DNA from: Accumulibacter sp.
Lineage (GTDB): Bacteria > Pseudomonadota > Gammaproteobacteria > Burkholderiales > Rhodocyclaceae
DNA length: 42,708 nucleotides
Assembly: GCF_029255125.1 (NCBI RefSeq)
Contig: NZ_JAPUVR010000145.1
Location: forward strand, 1-42,708
Reading direction: 5' to 3'
Positions 34,558 through 42,708 of this stretch are shown here, in pieces. The notes under the pieces are model-generated. The model did no database searches. It saw only the letters and a list, made by a program, of their open reading frames with translations, and was not told the DNA's origin. The translations under genes and the position numbers were made by a program. How positions within the stretch are numbered: position 1 is the stretch's first letter; each line of letters opens with the position of its first letter.

Positions 34558-35733
34558 ATGTCTGAACGCATGCCCAGCGGGGAGCGGGCGGTCATTGTTC
34601 AACTTGACTTCACCGGCGAGGAACAGAGCGAGCAGCTTGCGGAAGTGCGTCTGCTGGCGCGCTCCGCGGGCGCTGCGGTTTGTACGGTCGTTCTCGGGCG
34701 GCGCGACAGCCCGGATGCGGCAACCTTTGCCGGCAAGGGCAAAGTGCAGGAAATCGCTGCCGAGATTGCCGCGCACGAAGCCGATCTGGTCATCTTCAAC
34801 CACGAGCTGAGCGCTGGCCAGGAGCGTAATCTGGAGCGTGCTCTGGGGTGTCGGGTGGTCGATCGGACCAGTCTCATTCTTGACATCTTCGCGCAGCGTG
34901 CGCAGAGCGCGGAAGGCAAGCTGCAGGTTGAACTGGCCCAGCTTGAACATCTGGCAACCCGGCTGGTGCGTGGGTGGACTCACCTGGAGCGGCAGAAAGG
35001 CGGTATCGGTTTGCGCGGTCCGGGTGAGACACAGCTCGAGACCGATCGCCGTCTGCTCGGTATTCGGGTCGGCGTTCTGAAGGAGCGGCTGGCCCGGCTC
35101 GAAAGGCAGCGCGGTGTGCAACGCAAGGCGCGCGGTCGCGGCAAGCTGCTCAACGTCTCGCTGGTCGGCTATACCAATGCGGGTAAGTCGACCTTGTTCA
35201 ACGCCCTGACGCACGCCAAAGTGTTTGCCGCCGATCAGTTGTTCGCCACGCTCGATACAACGACGCGCAAGCTCTGGCTGCAGGAGGCCGGGCACATCGT
35301 GTTGTCGGATACCGTCGGCTTCATTCGCGACCTGCCGCACTCGCTCGTCGCAGCCTTTCACGCCACATTGGAAGCGACCGCGGAAGCCGATCTGCTGCTG
35401 CACGTCGTCGATTCCGCAAGCTCGGCGCGCGACGAGCAGATGGCCGACGTCAACCAGGTGCTGGCCGAGATCGGCGCCGACCGTGTTCCCCAAATGATCG
35501 TCTTCAACAAGCTGGATCTGACCGGGCTGCCGCCGGCGGTCGAACGCGACGAGTATGGTAAAATCCGCCGGATTCGCGTCAGCGCACGTTGCGGCGAGGG
35601 TCTGCCTTTGCTGCGCGCGGCTTTGGCCGAAGTGGCCTTGGCCAAGAAAGGATGTAGCCCCGGCGACGCGCTGCAAGGCAGCCCGGCGCCGCCGGGTATC
35701 GATGTGCTTTCCGATCGGGATTGGTCCGCATGA
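34558..35733 (+). CDS. hflX: ribosome-associated GTPase HflX
   Basis: HflX splits stalled or heat-damaged 70S ribosomes. The 391-residue protein has the N-terminal HflX domain with TFAGKGKVQE, the glycine-rich linker GGIGLRGPGETQLE, and then a GTPase domain: G1 GYTNAGKST, G3 DTVGF, G4 NKLD. ATG 34558 (MSERMPSGERAV) is chosen; ATG 34570 is possible, and the ATG at 34531 lies inside the hairpin and is unlikely. A C-terminal extension after SARCGEGLPLL ends in DRDWSA. hflK begins 20 bases later. Confidence 0.94.
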   Translation: MSERMPSGERAVIVQLDFTGEEQSEQLAEVRLLARSAGAAVCTVVLGRRDSPDAATFAGKGKVQEIAAEIAAHEADLVIFNHELSAGQERNLERALGCRVVDRTSLILDIFAQRAQSAEGKLQVELAQLEHLATRLVRGWTHLERQKGGIGLRGPGETQLETDRRLLGIRVGVLKERLARLERQRGVQRKARGRGKLLNVSLVGYTNAGKSTLFNALTHAKVFAADQLFATLDTTTRKLWLQEAGHIVLSDTVGFIRDLPHSLVAAFHATLEATAEADLLLHVVDSASSARDEQMADVNQVLAEIGADRVPQMIVFNKLDLTGLPPAVERDEYGKIRRIRVSARCGEGLPLLRAALAEVALAKKGCSPGDALQGSPAPPGIDVLSDRDWSA

Positions 35734-35753
35734 TTTCAAGCCTTGGAGTGTTG

Positions 35754-37034
35754 ATGTCGCTTAACGATCCGCAGTGGGGCAATCGGGGTGGCGATGGCGG
35801 GGGCGGCAGACGGCCGAATCAAGGGCCACCCGACCTGGAGCAGCTTTGGCGGGATCTCAATCGTCGCCTGTCCGGCATCTTCGACCGGAAGAAGCCAGGC
35901 GGTCCACGTGGCGACGAGCCCGGCGATGGCGGCGGCGGACCGCCGCCGGTACCATTCAATTTCAGGTTTCTCGGCGGGGGGATCGGTGTCTTGCTGGCGC
36001 TCGTCCTGGTCGTCTGGCTGGCCAGCGGTTTCTACATCGTCGATGAGTCGCAGCGGGGTCTGGTGCTCCAGTTCGGTCGTTACAAGGCGAGCGTCGAATC
36101 CGGCTTGCGTTGGCGCCTGCCGTATCCAATACAGTCACACGAGCTGGTCAATGTTTCCGGTGTGCGGACGATCGAGATCGGCTACCGTGGCAGCGAGAAG
36201 AACAAAGTCCTGAAAGAGGCGCTGATGCTGACGGATGATGAAAACATCATCAACATCCAGTTCGCCGTGCAGTACATCCTGAAGGACCCGGTCGATTACA
36301 TCTTCAACAACCGCAATCCAGACGAAGCGGTGATGCAGGTGGCGGAAACCGCGATCCGCGAGATCGTGGGCAAGAACCGGATGGATTTCGTTCTCTACGA
36401 AGGGCGCGAGCAGATTGCCGTCAGCGCGGCGAAGCTGATGCAGGACGTGCTCGACCGCTACAAGACCGGCATCCTGATCTCGAAGGTGACGATGCAGAAC
36501 GCGCAGCCGCCGGAACAGGTGCAGGCGGCGTTCGATGATGCGGTGAAGGCATCGCAGGACCGCGAGAGGCAGAAGAACGAAGGTCAGGCTTACGCCAACG
36601 ACGTGATTCCGAAGGCGCGGGGCACGGCCGCCCGGCTGATGGAAGAAGCAGAAGGCTATCGGCAACGGGTGATTGCTACCGCCGAGGGCGACGCCAGCCG
36701 CTTCCGTCAGGTGAACACCGAGTACGTCAAGGCGCCCGAGGTGACGCGCAGCCGCATGTATCTCGAAACCATGCAACAGGTGTATTCGAATACGACCAAG
36801 GTGATGGTCGATAGCAAAGGGCAGGGCAATCTGCTCTACTTGCCGCTCGACAAGTTGCTGCAAGCAGCCGGTGCCGGAGCTGCTGCGGCAGCGGCACCGG
36901 CCAGTGCCAGCGAGGCGCCGCCACCTCCGCGGGCGGCGCCTGCGGTGGCGAACGAAGTACCGCCGCAGGTCGCGGAAAAGTCCGAGACCCGCTCGCGGGA
37001 AAACCTCAGGCAGCGTGATCGGGAGGCGCGTTGA
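35754..37034 (+). CDS. hflK: FtsH protease modulator HflK
   Basis: HflK and HflC form a large SPFH-family cage around FtsH that controls its access to membrane proteins. The 426-residue product has a Gly/Pro-rich cytoplasmic N-terminus (about 1-75), one membrane helix (GVLLALVLVVWLASGFYIV) and then the SPFH domain with ESQRGLVLQFGRY. A coiled-coil region (about 260-310) and an Ala/Pro-rich tail follow. ATG 35754 has GGAG upstream and gives MSLNDPQWG, the usual start; the frame opens further up into hflX. The stop codon shares one base with the hflC start. Confidence 0.95.
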   Translation: MSLNDPQWGNRGGDGGGGRRPNQGPPDLEQLWRDLNRRLSGIFDRKKPGGPRGDEPGDGGGGPPPVPFNFRFLGGGIGVLLALVLVVWLASGFYIVDESQRGLVLQFGRYKASVESGLRWRLPYPIQSHELVNVSGVRTIEIGYRGSEKNKVLKEALMLTDDENIINIQFAVQYILKDPVDYIFNNRNPDEAVMQVAETAIREIVGKNRMDFVLYEGREQIAVSAAKLMQDVLDRYKTGILISKVTMQNAQPPEQVQAAFDDAVKASQDRERQKNEGQAYANDVIPKARGTAARLMEEAEGYRQRVIATAEGDASRFRQVNTEYVKAPEVTRSRMYLETMQQVYSNTTKVMVDSKGQGNLLYLPLDKLLQAAGAGAAAAAAPASASEAPPPPRAAPAVANEVPPQVAEKSETRSRENLRQRDREAR

Positions 37035-37924
37035 TGAGATCGGGAATCAATCTGCTGGCTGCGTTGCTGGTCGCCTTCGTCGTCGTCCTCGGGGCGACAA
37101 TCTTCACGGTCGACCAACGGCAGTATGCCATCGTCTTTCAACTCGGTGAGGTGCGCAACGTCATCGACGAGCCTGGGCTGTATTTCAAGTGGCCGCTGAT
37201 TCAGAACGTGCGCTATTTCGACAAGCGCATCCTGACGCTCGACAGCGCCGAGCCCGAGCGCTTCATCACATCCGAGAAGAAGAACGTGTTGGTCGATTCG
37301 TTTACCAAGTGGCGGATCGTCGACCCGAAGCTCTATTACATCTCCGTGGCCGGCGACGAATCGCGCGCCAAGACGCGCCTTTCGCAGACGGTGAACGCGG
37401 GTTTGCGCGAGGAATTCGGCAAGCGGACGGTGCATGACGTCGTCTCGGGCGAGCGCGACAAGATCATGGAGCAGATGCGCGAGAAGGCTGATCTGGATGC
37501 GCGCAAGATCGGCGTGCAGATCGTTGATGTGCGCGTCAAGCGGGTTGAACTTCCGGTCGACGTCAGCGAATCTGTCTATCGTCGGATGGACGCTGAACGC
37601 AAGCGAGTGGCCAACGAGTTGCGATCGCAAGGTTCGGCCGAGGCGGAAAAGATACGTGCAGACGCCGACAAGCAGCGCGAGGTGATCGTCGCCGAGGCTT
37701 ATCGCGAAGCCCAGAAAATGAAAGGCGATGGCGACGCCAAGGCGGCTGCCATTTACGCAAGCGCCTTCCAGAGCAATCCGGAGTTTTATGCCTTCTATCG
37801 TAGCCTGGAGGCCTATCGGGGCAGCTTCAAGGGCAAGAGCGATGTGATCGTCGTCGAACCCAACTCGGAGTTCTTCAAGTACATGAAGAGTATCGGTCGG
37901 GGTGGCGATAAAGCCGCCAAATGA
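37034..37924 (+). CDS. hflC: FtsH protease modulator HflC
   Basis: This is the partner of HflK, 296 residues. It has an N-terminal membrane helix ([20 protein letters not shown]), an SPFH domain beginning [15 protein letters not shown], and a long charged coiled-coil (about 180-235). The C-terminal motif [15 protein letters not shown] is typical of HflC. GGGAGG at 37021-37026 precedes the ATG. It overlaps the next small gene by four bases (ATGA). Confidence 0.95.
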   Translation: MRSGINLLAALLVAFVVVLGATIFTVDQRQYAIVFQLGEVRNVIDEPGLYFKWPLIQNVRYFDKRILTLDSAEPERFITSEKKNVLVDSFTKWRIVDPKLYYISVAGDESRAKTRLSQTVNAGLREEFGKRTVHDVVSGERDKIMEQMREKADLDARKIGVQIVDVRVKRVELPVDVSESVYRRMDAERKRVANELRSQGSAEAEKIRADADKQREVIVAEAYREAQKMKGDGDAKAAAIYASAFQSNPEFYAFYRSLEAYRGSFKGKSDVIVVEPNSEFFKYMKSIGRGGDKAAK

Positions 37925-38106
37925 GCGAAACGCTGCTCCTTGCGTTTGCCCTGATGCTCGTTCTCGAAGGTGTTGTGCCATTCGTCGCCCCGAGTACTTG
38001 GCGCGAGACTTTCCGCCGCCTGATCCGCTTTTCGGATGGACAGATCAGGTTTTTTGGTCTGACTTCGATGTTGATCGGGCTGGTCTTGCTGGTCGTTCTG
38101 AAATGA
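37921..38106 (+). CDS. DUF2065 (YjeT-like) small membrane protein
   Basis: This 61-residue protein has two membrane helices ([18 protein letters not shown] and [17 protein letters not shown]) joined by a basic loop ([11 protein letters not shown]). The LVLEG..PF..P..WR pattern is that of DUF2065, found next to hflC in many proteobacteria. ATGA overlaps at both ends link it to hflC and hisZ. Its function is unknown; the conserved position suggests a link to HflKC-FtsH. Confidence 0.88.
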   Translation: MSETLLLAFALMLVLEGVVPFVAPSTWRETFRRLIRFSDGQIRFFGLTSMLIGLVLLVVLK

Positions 38107-39260
38107 ACTGGCTGTTGCCCGAGCACATTGCCGATGTTCTACCCGCTGAAGCGGCGCAAATCGAGCGTCTCCGGCGCATGCTGCTTGACCAGTTCCAGGT
38201 CCATGGTTACGAACTGGTCATGCCGCCCTTGCTCGAGCACCTTGATTCGCTGCTGACCGGTTCCGGACAGGATCTGAAGCTGCGCACGTTCAAGCTCGTC
38301 GACCAGCTTTCGGGACGGACGCTCGGCGTGCGCGCCGACATCACACCACAGGTCGCGCGGATCGATGCGCACCTGCTCAATCGCTCAGGGGTCACCCGTT
38401 TGTGTTATTGCGGCAGCGTGCTGCACACGCTGCCGGCGGCGCTCACCGCCAGCCGCGAGCCGATCCAGATCGGTGCGGAACTCTATGGTTATGCCGGTCT
38501 GGCGGCCGACCGCGAGGTCATCCGCCTGATGGCCGATGCCCTGGGCGGTACGGGAATCGCCGCAGCGCGCATCGACCTCGGGCATGTCGGCGTCTTTCGC
38601 TCGCTGGTCGTGGCGGCAGGCCTGGACAGCGAGATGGAGACGAACCTGTTGCAGTTGCTGCAGGGAAAGGATGCCGCCGGCTTGCGCGAATGTTGCCGCG
38701 AACTTGTCGAGCCTTACCGGTCGGCGCTGATCGCGCTGCCCGATCTCTACGGTGGTGCGGAGACGCTGGACGCTGCAGCGCGCTGGTTGCCGGCGCTGCC
38801 GGCCGTCGTCGCGGCTCTGCACGACCTGCGAGCGCTCGACGAATCGCTACCCGAGGTGCCGCTGTCGTTCGATCTGGCGGATTTGCGCGGCTATCGCTAC
38901 CACAATGGCGTCGTCTTTGCGGCGTATCATGCGGGGATCTCGAGTGCGCTCGCGCTGGGTGGCCGCTACGATGGGGTGGGCAGGATTTTCGGTCGGGAGC
39001 GACCGGCCACCGGGTTCTCGCTTGATCTGCGCGAGATCGCCAGGCTGGTAGAACGTAGTCCCGCAGGATCAGCCATCATGGCGCCGTGTGCAACCGGCGA
39101 CCAGGGGCTGACGGAGACGATCGCGGTGCTGCGCAAACAGGGCGAGACGGTCATCGAACTTCTCCCCGGCGAGACGCTCAGCGCAGCGACGCCGAGCGAT
39201 CGCCATCTGGTAAAGTACGACGGGAAGTGGCGCATCGAGCATGTCAACAGGAACGGATGA
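38103..39260 (+). CDS. hisZ: ATP phosphoribosyltransferase regulatory subunit HisZ
   Basis: HisZ is the catalytically inactive histidyl-tRNA-synthetase-like subunit that activates and confers histidine feedback on short-form HisG, the first enzyme of histidine synthesis. The 385-residue product starts [14 protein letters not shown] and carries the class II synthetase-like fold (motif 2 region [10 protein letters not shown]). It lacks an anticodon-binding domain. Its presence implies a short-form HisG elsewhere; none is in this window. Placement between the hfl genes and purA is common in betaproteobacteria. Confidence 0.93.
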   Translation: MNWLLPEHIADVLPAEAAQIERLRRMLLDQFQVHGYELVMPPLLEHLDSLLTGSGQDLKLRTFKLVDQLSGRTLGVRADITPQVARIDAHLLNRSGVTRLCYCGSVLHTLPAALTASREPIQIGAELYGYAGLAADREVIRLMADALGGTGIAAARIDLGHVGVFRSLVVAAGLDSEMETNLLQLLQGKDAAGLRECCRELVEPYRSALIALPDLYGGAETLDAAARWLPALPAVVAALHDLRALDESLPEVPLSFDLADLRGYRYHNGVVFAAYHAGISSALALGGRYDGVGRIFGRERPATGFSLDLREIARLVERSPAGSAIMAPCATGDQGLTETIAVLRKQGETVIELLPGETLSAATPSDRHLVKYDGKWRIEHVNRNG

Positions 39261-39265
39261 GGCGC

Positions 39266-40573
39266 ATGGCTAAGAACGTTGTGGTCGTCGGTACCCAGTG
39301 GGGCGATGAAGGCAAAGGAAAGATCGTTGATTGGCTGACCGATCACGCGAAAGGCGTGGTCCGCTTTCAGGGCGGGCACAATGCGGGCCACACGCTGGTC
39401 GTCGGCTCGACGACCTACAAGCTCAACCTGGTTCCTTCAGGAATCGTCCGCGCGGGGGTCGATTGCTTCATCGGCAACGGCGTCGTTCTCGACATTCACC
39501 ACCTGATCAGCGAAATACGGGCACTCGAAGCAGGTGGCATCGATGTGCGAGGGCGGCTGAAGATCAGTCCCGGGTGTCCAATCATTCTCGGCTGCCATTC
39601 GGCGATCGATCATGCGCGCGAAGCCGCCAAGTGCGCCGACGTGCGCATTGGTACGACTGGCAAAGGCATCGGTCCGGCCTACGAAGACAAGGTCGCCCGC
39701 CGCGCGCTGCGGGTTTATGACCTGTTCTATCCCGGCCGTTTTGCCGAGAAGCTGAAGGAAAATCTCGCTTACCACAACTTCGTCCTGACCCATTACCTGA
39801 ACGCGCAAGCGGTCGACTACGAGGCCATCCTGGCCGAGGCGATGGCCGACGCCGAGCAGATCAAACCGCTTGTCGGCGACGTTTCGGCAGCCTTGCACGC
39901 GCTCAACAAGGCGGGTCACAACCTGCTGTTCGAAGGCGCCCAGGGAGCGTTGCTCGACATCGACCACGGTACGTATCCGTTCGTCACATCGTCCAACTGC
40001 GTTGCCGGACAGGCGGCTGCCGGATCCGGAGTCGGCCCGGGAATGCTGCATTACGTGCTGGGAATTACCAAGGCGTACTCGACACGGGTCGGCGGTGGAC
40101 CCTTTCCAAGCGAACTGGATATCGAAAGGGAAGGCACGCCCGGCTATCAGATGTCGCAGAAGGGCCGCGAGTTCGGTACGGTTACCGGACGGAAGCGTCG
40201 TTGCGGCTGGTTGGACACGGCTGCCTTGAAGCGATCGATCCAGATCAACGGCGTCACCGGACTTTGTGTCACGAAGCTGGACGTGCTCGACGGCTTGTCT
40301 GAAATTCGCATCTGTACCGGCTATCGGCTGGACGGGAACAACATCGACCTGTTGCCGATGGGGGCGGATGAGGTCGCTGGCTGTGAGCCGATCGTCGAGA
40401 GCATGCCTGGGTGGTTGGTCTCGACGGCGGGAGCGAACACGCTGGAAGCGCTGCCGGCGGCAGCGCGGGCTTACCTCACACGCGTCGAAGAGCTGTGTGA
40501 GGTGCCGATCGACGTCGTATCGACCGGACCCGAAAGGCGCGAGACGATCGTTCGTCGTCATCCACTCGAATAG
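39266..40573 (+). CDS. purA: adenylosuccinate synthetase
   Basis: PurA joins IMP and aspartate with GTP to make adenylosuccinate, the first committed step to AMP. The 435-residue enzyme has the P-loop-like GDEGKGK with catalytic Asp14, and GGHNAGH with catalytic His42. [31 protein letters not shown] and the late [12 protein letters not shown]-type switch ([12 protein letters not shown]) follow, all conserved. ATG 39266 gives the common [13 protein letters not shown] start; ATG 39257, overlapping the hisZ stop, would add three residues. Confidence 0.96.
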   Translation: MAKNVVVVGTQWGDEGKGKIVDWLTDHAKGVVRFQGGHNAGHTLVVGSTTYKLNLVPSGIVRAGVDCFIGNGVVLDIHHLISEIRALEAGGIDVRGRLKISPGCPIILGCHSAIDHAREAAKCADVRIGTTGKGIGPAYEDKVARRALRVYDLFYPGRFAEKLKENLAYHNFVLTHYLNAQAVDYEAILAEAMADAEQIKPLVGDVSAALHALNKAGHNLLFEGAQGALLDIDHGTYPFVTSSNCVAGQAAAGSGVGPGMLHYVLGITKAYSTRVGGGPFPSELDIEREGTPGYQMSQKGREFGTVTGRKRRCGWLDTAALKRSIQINGVTGLCVTKLDVLDGLSEIRICTGYRLDGNNIDLLPMGADEVAGCEPIVESMPGWLVSTAGANTLEALPAAARAYLTRVEELCEVPIDVVSTGPERRETIVRRHPLE

Positions 40574-40584
40574 GACTGGCCGGC

Positions 40585-41613
40585 ATGGGGATCCTGGATT
40601 GGTTCAAGAATCGAGCTGCCCAGTTCGATGCGGACGGTGTCTCGGAAGACACCGTGCAGCGGGCGGCGGAAAAGGCGATTGCCCTGACCAATCCCCGCTT
40701 GCGGGTGCTGCCGGACTGCCACAGCCGACTGATCCCGGCGGTGCGGCGTACGGTGATCTTCTTGACCGAGGTGTTGCGCGGACTGCCCCCGGCGCGACCC
40801 ATTTCCGCCGCTGCATGGTCGAGCGATGCCGCCTTGCGTGCGTTCTTTGTCGCGCCTTCCGATATTCCAGCAATGCTTGGCCGCTCGCAAAACCTGCGTA
40901 CCGTCTTCGCCAAGTTTCCCGAGCTCGACGCAGCGTACCTGGTCCTTGGAATGGCCTTGAACGAGCAACGCAGCCTGGGGATCGCACTGCAGGGCACAAT
41001 TGTGCAGCGTGATGTCGTGCAGACCAGCATCAGTTTTTCTGATCATAGGGCGCATCTATGTAGTCGCGACGAGTCTCGACTGCACCGACTGGTCGGTGCA
41101 CAAGCCTACGAATTTCTTCTCGCCGAAGCCTTGTCGGAGATCGGCGAGGACCGCGTCGAGCGGCAGGAACTCCAGGCCAATCGGGCGCTGATCGGGGCAC
41201 GGCTGCGTTTGCTGCGACAGCAGGGACCCGGTCTCGGGTCGATGTTTGACGCGGGCCTACCCGGCAACAGCGAGCAGGCGACGCTGGAAGCGAAGTTGGT
41301 TGAGAACGAGCAGCAGTTGGCTGCTATCGGTGGGGGCGAGTCTGCCTTGGAAGCAGAACTCGATTGCCTGATCCAAGTGCTCGACAATCCGCAGCGCTAC
41401 CTGCGTGTCGAGCAGCGCGAGCTGCGACTCAACACGATGAACGTCGTCGTCGGTGCTGACGACAGCGGTCCAGTGGCGGATGTCAGGTTTTCGCTTGCCG
41501 AATTGGCAGGCTCGAGTCCACGGAGAAGGGCGTTTGTCCTGTTTCATGTGGCGCGTTCCGAACTGCCTACGGTGCAGGGTATCGACTTTGATCTTGCAGC
41601 GCGCTGTTTGTGA
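40585..41613 (+). CDS. conserved protein of unknown function downstream of purA
   Basis: The 342-residue product begins MGILDWFKNRAAQF and is not recognised. It has no signal peptide or membrane helix and appears mostly helical. Residues about 185-260 (LSEIGEDRVERQELQANRAL, then EQATLEAKLVENEQQLAA by its parts) may form a coiled coil. The gene starts 11 bases after purA, so the two are probably cotranscribed. Codon usage looks like that of its neighbours, so recent transfer is not suggested. Confidence 0.7.
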   Translation: MGILDWFKNRAAQFDADGVSEDTVQRAAEKAIALTNPRLRVLPDCHSRLIPAVRRTVIFLTEVLRGLPPARPISAAAWSSDAALRAFFVAPSDIPAMLGRSQNLRTVFAKFPELDAAYLVLGMALNEQRSLGIALQGTIVQRDVVQTSISFSDHRAHLCSRDESRLHRLVGAQAYEFLLAEALSEIGEDRVERQELQANRALIGARLRLLRQQGPGLGSMFDAGLPGNSEQATLEAKLVENEQQLAAIGGGESALEAELDCLIQVLDNPQRYLRVEQRELRLNTMNVVVGADDSGPVADVRFSLAELAGSSPRRRAFVLFHVARSELPTVQGIDFDLAARCL

Positions 41614-41707
41614 TCACCAGGCGGCGGCGGAACGCGACGCCGCGACATAAACCGTGGCTGCCGATGCGGATGGCGTGCAGCAGCCCGTTTCCTACGGAGA
41701 AAGCAGA

Positions 41708-42196
41708 TTGAATCGAGAACAGTTGCGTGACCGGCTGCTGGCACCGGTCTATCAGTGGACGCGTCTCGGGCGGCAGAGCAGCAAGCTGATGGTAGCGGCG
41801 AGCGATGTCGTCAGCTTGCGCTATCGCCGGCTGCTGCGGAGCAACCCAGTGGCCGCAGCCTACTGGGCCGAGGTGGCCCAGATGAACTTGGAAAAAGTGT
41901 CCGTACCCATCGAGTGCGCCGCTGCGATGGCCAGCACGCTACCCGTTCAGACGGCCAGGTTCGCCGCGCAAACCGGGGAAGCACTGCTGGGGTGCATGCG
42001 CGCCGCATCGGCACTTGTCGGAAGCCGTAGTCACGAGGAAATAATCGAGCAGACGCAAGGCCTTGCCGACGCCGTGGGCGACTTGGTCACCAGCTTCTGG
42101 CAGTTTGCCGCGTATCCAGCCGAAGTCGCCAGCGCTGGCGTCGCGCCTTTGCTTCGTCAGGTGGACGAGAACCTAGATCGTCTGAACAAGCGATAA
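41708..42196 (+). CDS. phasin-like polyhydroxyalkanoate granule protein
   Basis: This 162-residue helical protein has the pattern of PHA-granule phasins: a basic R-rich helix after a Val/Ala-rich one (LMVAASDVVSLRYRRLL), then MNLEKVSVPIECAAAMAS, which recalls the phasin GxEKVEA...AM segment. Phasins coat PHA granules and limit coalescence. TTG 41708 is preferred because CGGAGAA lies about 7 bases upstream; GTG 41654 would add 18 residues but has no ribosome binding site. The assignment rests on pattern, not on a unique motif. Confidence 0.6.
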   Translation: MNREQLRDRLLAPVYQWTRLGRQSSKLMVAASDVVSLRYRRLLRSNPVAAAYWAEVAQMNLEKVSVPIECAAAMASTLPVQTARFAAQTGEALLGCMRAASALVGSRSHEEIIEQTQGLADAVGDLVTSFWQFAAYPAEVASAGVAPLLRQVDENLDRLNKR

Positions 42197-42245
42197 GGCA
42201 AGGACGGCTTCAGGCTACCGCGATCGGCGAAGGTCAGCGAACTTG

Positions 42246-42274
42246 TTGACCGGGGCCTTCAGGCTTGCTAAAAT
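42246..42274 (+). promoter_or_regulatory. strong sigma-70 promoter of the tRNA-fMet/rRNA transcript
   Basis: TTGACC and TAAAAT are separated by exactly 17 bases, the best sigma-70 match in the window. No comparable promoter is visible between the tRNA and 16S, so this probably drives both. Confidence 0.75.
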
Positions 42275-42281
42275 TCTTCTC

Positions 42282-42331
42282 CTTCGCTGCACGAGAACTT
42301 CCAAGCGGTTAAGAAGGTGGTGGTAGCGAAG
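42282..42331 (+). other. leader stem-loop ahead of tRNA-fMet
   Basis: CTTCGCT (42282-42288) and AGCGAAG (42325-42331) are exact complements and would close a hairpin in the first bases of the transcript. It may guide processing upstream of the tRNA or be part of the rRNA leader. Confidence 0.35.
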
Positions 42332-42363
42332 CTGATGAAGCCTTAGCACGCGCTCATCAATAA

Positions 42364-42440
42364 CGCGGGGTGGAGCAGTCTGGCAGCTCGTCGGGCTCAT
42401 AACCCGAAGGTCACAGGTTCAAATCCTGTCCCCGCAACCA
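42364..42440 (+). tRNA. initiator tRNA-fMet (CAT)
   Basis: This 77-base gene with an encoded CCA closely matches E. coli tRNA-fMet. The anticodon is CAT in GGGCTCATAACCC, with the three G:C pairs of the initiator anticodon stem. The first base C faces A at position 72, the mismatch specific to initiators. The T-arm GGTTCAAATCC is standard. It lies upstream of 16S rRNA rather than within the spacer or after 5S. Confidence 0.95.
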
Positions 42441-42456
42441 GTTCTTTAAAAATTGG
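42441..42456 (+). promoter_or_regulatory. boxA antitermination element of the rRNA leader
   Basis: GTTCTTTAAAAATTGG directly follows the tRNA CCA end and resembles the rrn boxA (TGCTCTTTAACA), where NusB/NusE bind to make the polymerase termination-resistant. Confidence 0.55.
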
Positions 42457-42471
42457 ACAACCGATAGGTGT

Positions 42472-42525
42472 GAGTTCTTGATCTGGTGCGGTCTTCGCGA
42501 GGGGGCCGCAAAGAGATGAGAACTC
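42472..42525 (+). other. nested leader hairpin after boxA
   Basis: GAGTTCT (42472-42478) pairs with AGAACTC (42519-42525). Inside it TGCGGTC (42487-42493) pairs with GGCCGCA (42504-42510) with one wobble. This is typical of structured 16S leaders that guide pre-rRNA folding and RNase III processing. Confidence 0.45.
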
Positions 42526-42645
42526 GCAAGATGAAAGCTGTTGGATTCGTGTAGGGTGAAAAGTTTCTGCGCTGTTTTTTGCGTTGGGGCGATTGATCTG
42601 AAGCGGAGCTGACAGGACGTCAAGCGAGAGTTTTAACAGGAATTG

Positions 42646-42708
42646 AACTGAAGAGTTTGATCCTGGCTCAGATTAAACGCTGGCGGCATGCCTTACACAT
42701 GCAAGTCG
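42646..42708 (+). rRNA. rrs: 16S ribosomal RNA, 5' end (runs off the window)
   Basis: From AACTGAAGAGTTTGATCCTG the sequence matches the universal start of bacterial 16S rRNA. The following GGCATGCCTTACACATGCAA is the form common in betaproteobacteria. Only 63 bases are present; the exact mature 5' end is estimated by analogy with E. coli. Confidence 0.95.

Overview
The window looks like a chromosomal segment of a high-GC betaproteobacterium, most likely in or near the Rhodocyclales (an Accumulibacter-, Zoogloea- or Dechloromonas-like bacterium). The signs are the 5' end of the 16S rRNA gene, the gene order hfq-hflX-hflK-hflC-DUF2065-hisZ-purA, a RegBA-type redox two-component pair, a PEP-CTERM protein and a probable phasin. 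The genus is an inference. Coding density is high, and many adjacent genes overlap by 1-14 bases, so most of the window is organised in operons.

Layout. 1-2.2 kb (minus): the start of a methyl-accepting chemotaxis protein behind a sigma-28-type promoter, then lolC-lolD for lipoprotein export. 2.2-6.9 kb (plus): an RpfE/phosphoglycerate-mutase-like protein overlapping recJ, an AEC-family permease and a pirin. 6.9-8.1 kb (plus): a regulated intergenic region and a PEP-CTERM protein. 8.3-16.2 kb (minus): a type II P-type ATPase, a 920-residue exported protein of unknown family, and a periplasmic beta-helix protein fused to an ICMT-like membrane methyltransferase. 16.3-17.4 kb (plus): a gene for an exported, membrane-anchored unknown protein. 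17.4-18.9 kb (minus): an OprB-type porin. 19.2-24.8 kb: gpmI (plus), lysA-lptM (minus), cyaY (plus), regB-regA (plus). 24.8-34.0 kb (minus): recC-recB-recD and a 55-residue membrane protein. 34.2-42.2 kb (plus): hfq, hflX, hflK, hflC, DUF2065, hisZ, purA, an unknown gene and a phasin-like gene. 42.2 kb to the end (plus): a strong promoter, initiator tRNA-fMet, an rRNA leader with boxA, and the first 63 bases of 16S rRNA.

How it fits together. The most distinctive signal is regulatory. Two distant genes, the PEP-CTERM protein and the unknown membrane-anchored exported protein, each have a 17-bp element TGTCGRCA-N4-TTACA placed exactly 81 bp (start to start) upstream of a -24/-12 (sigma-54) promoter. 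This suggests a shared RpoN-plus-enhancer-binding-protein regulon for surface proteins. The second notable region is the adjacent pair of unusual exported proteins at 8.3-13.4 kb. One joins a periplasmic beta-helix to a cytoplasm-facing methyltransferase-like domain in a single chain; the other has a middle region that resembles carbohydrate-active alpha/alpha-toroid proteins. Housekeeping functions (recombination, RNA chaperone and protease control, purine and lysine synthesis, glycolysis) account for most of the rest. No insertion sequences, integrases or CRISPR arrays were seen.
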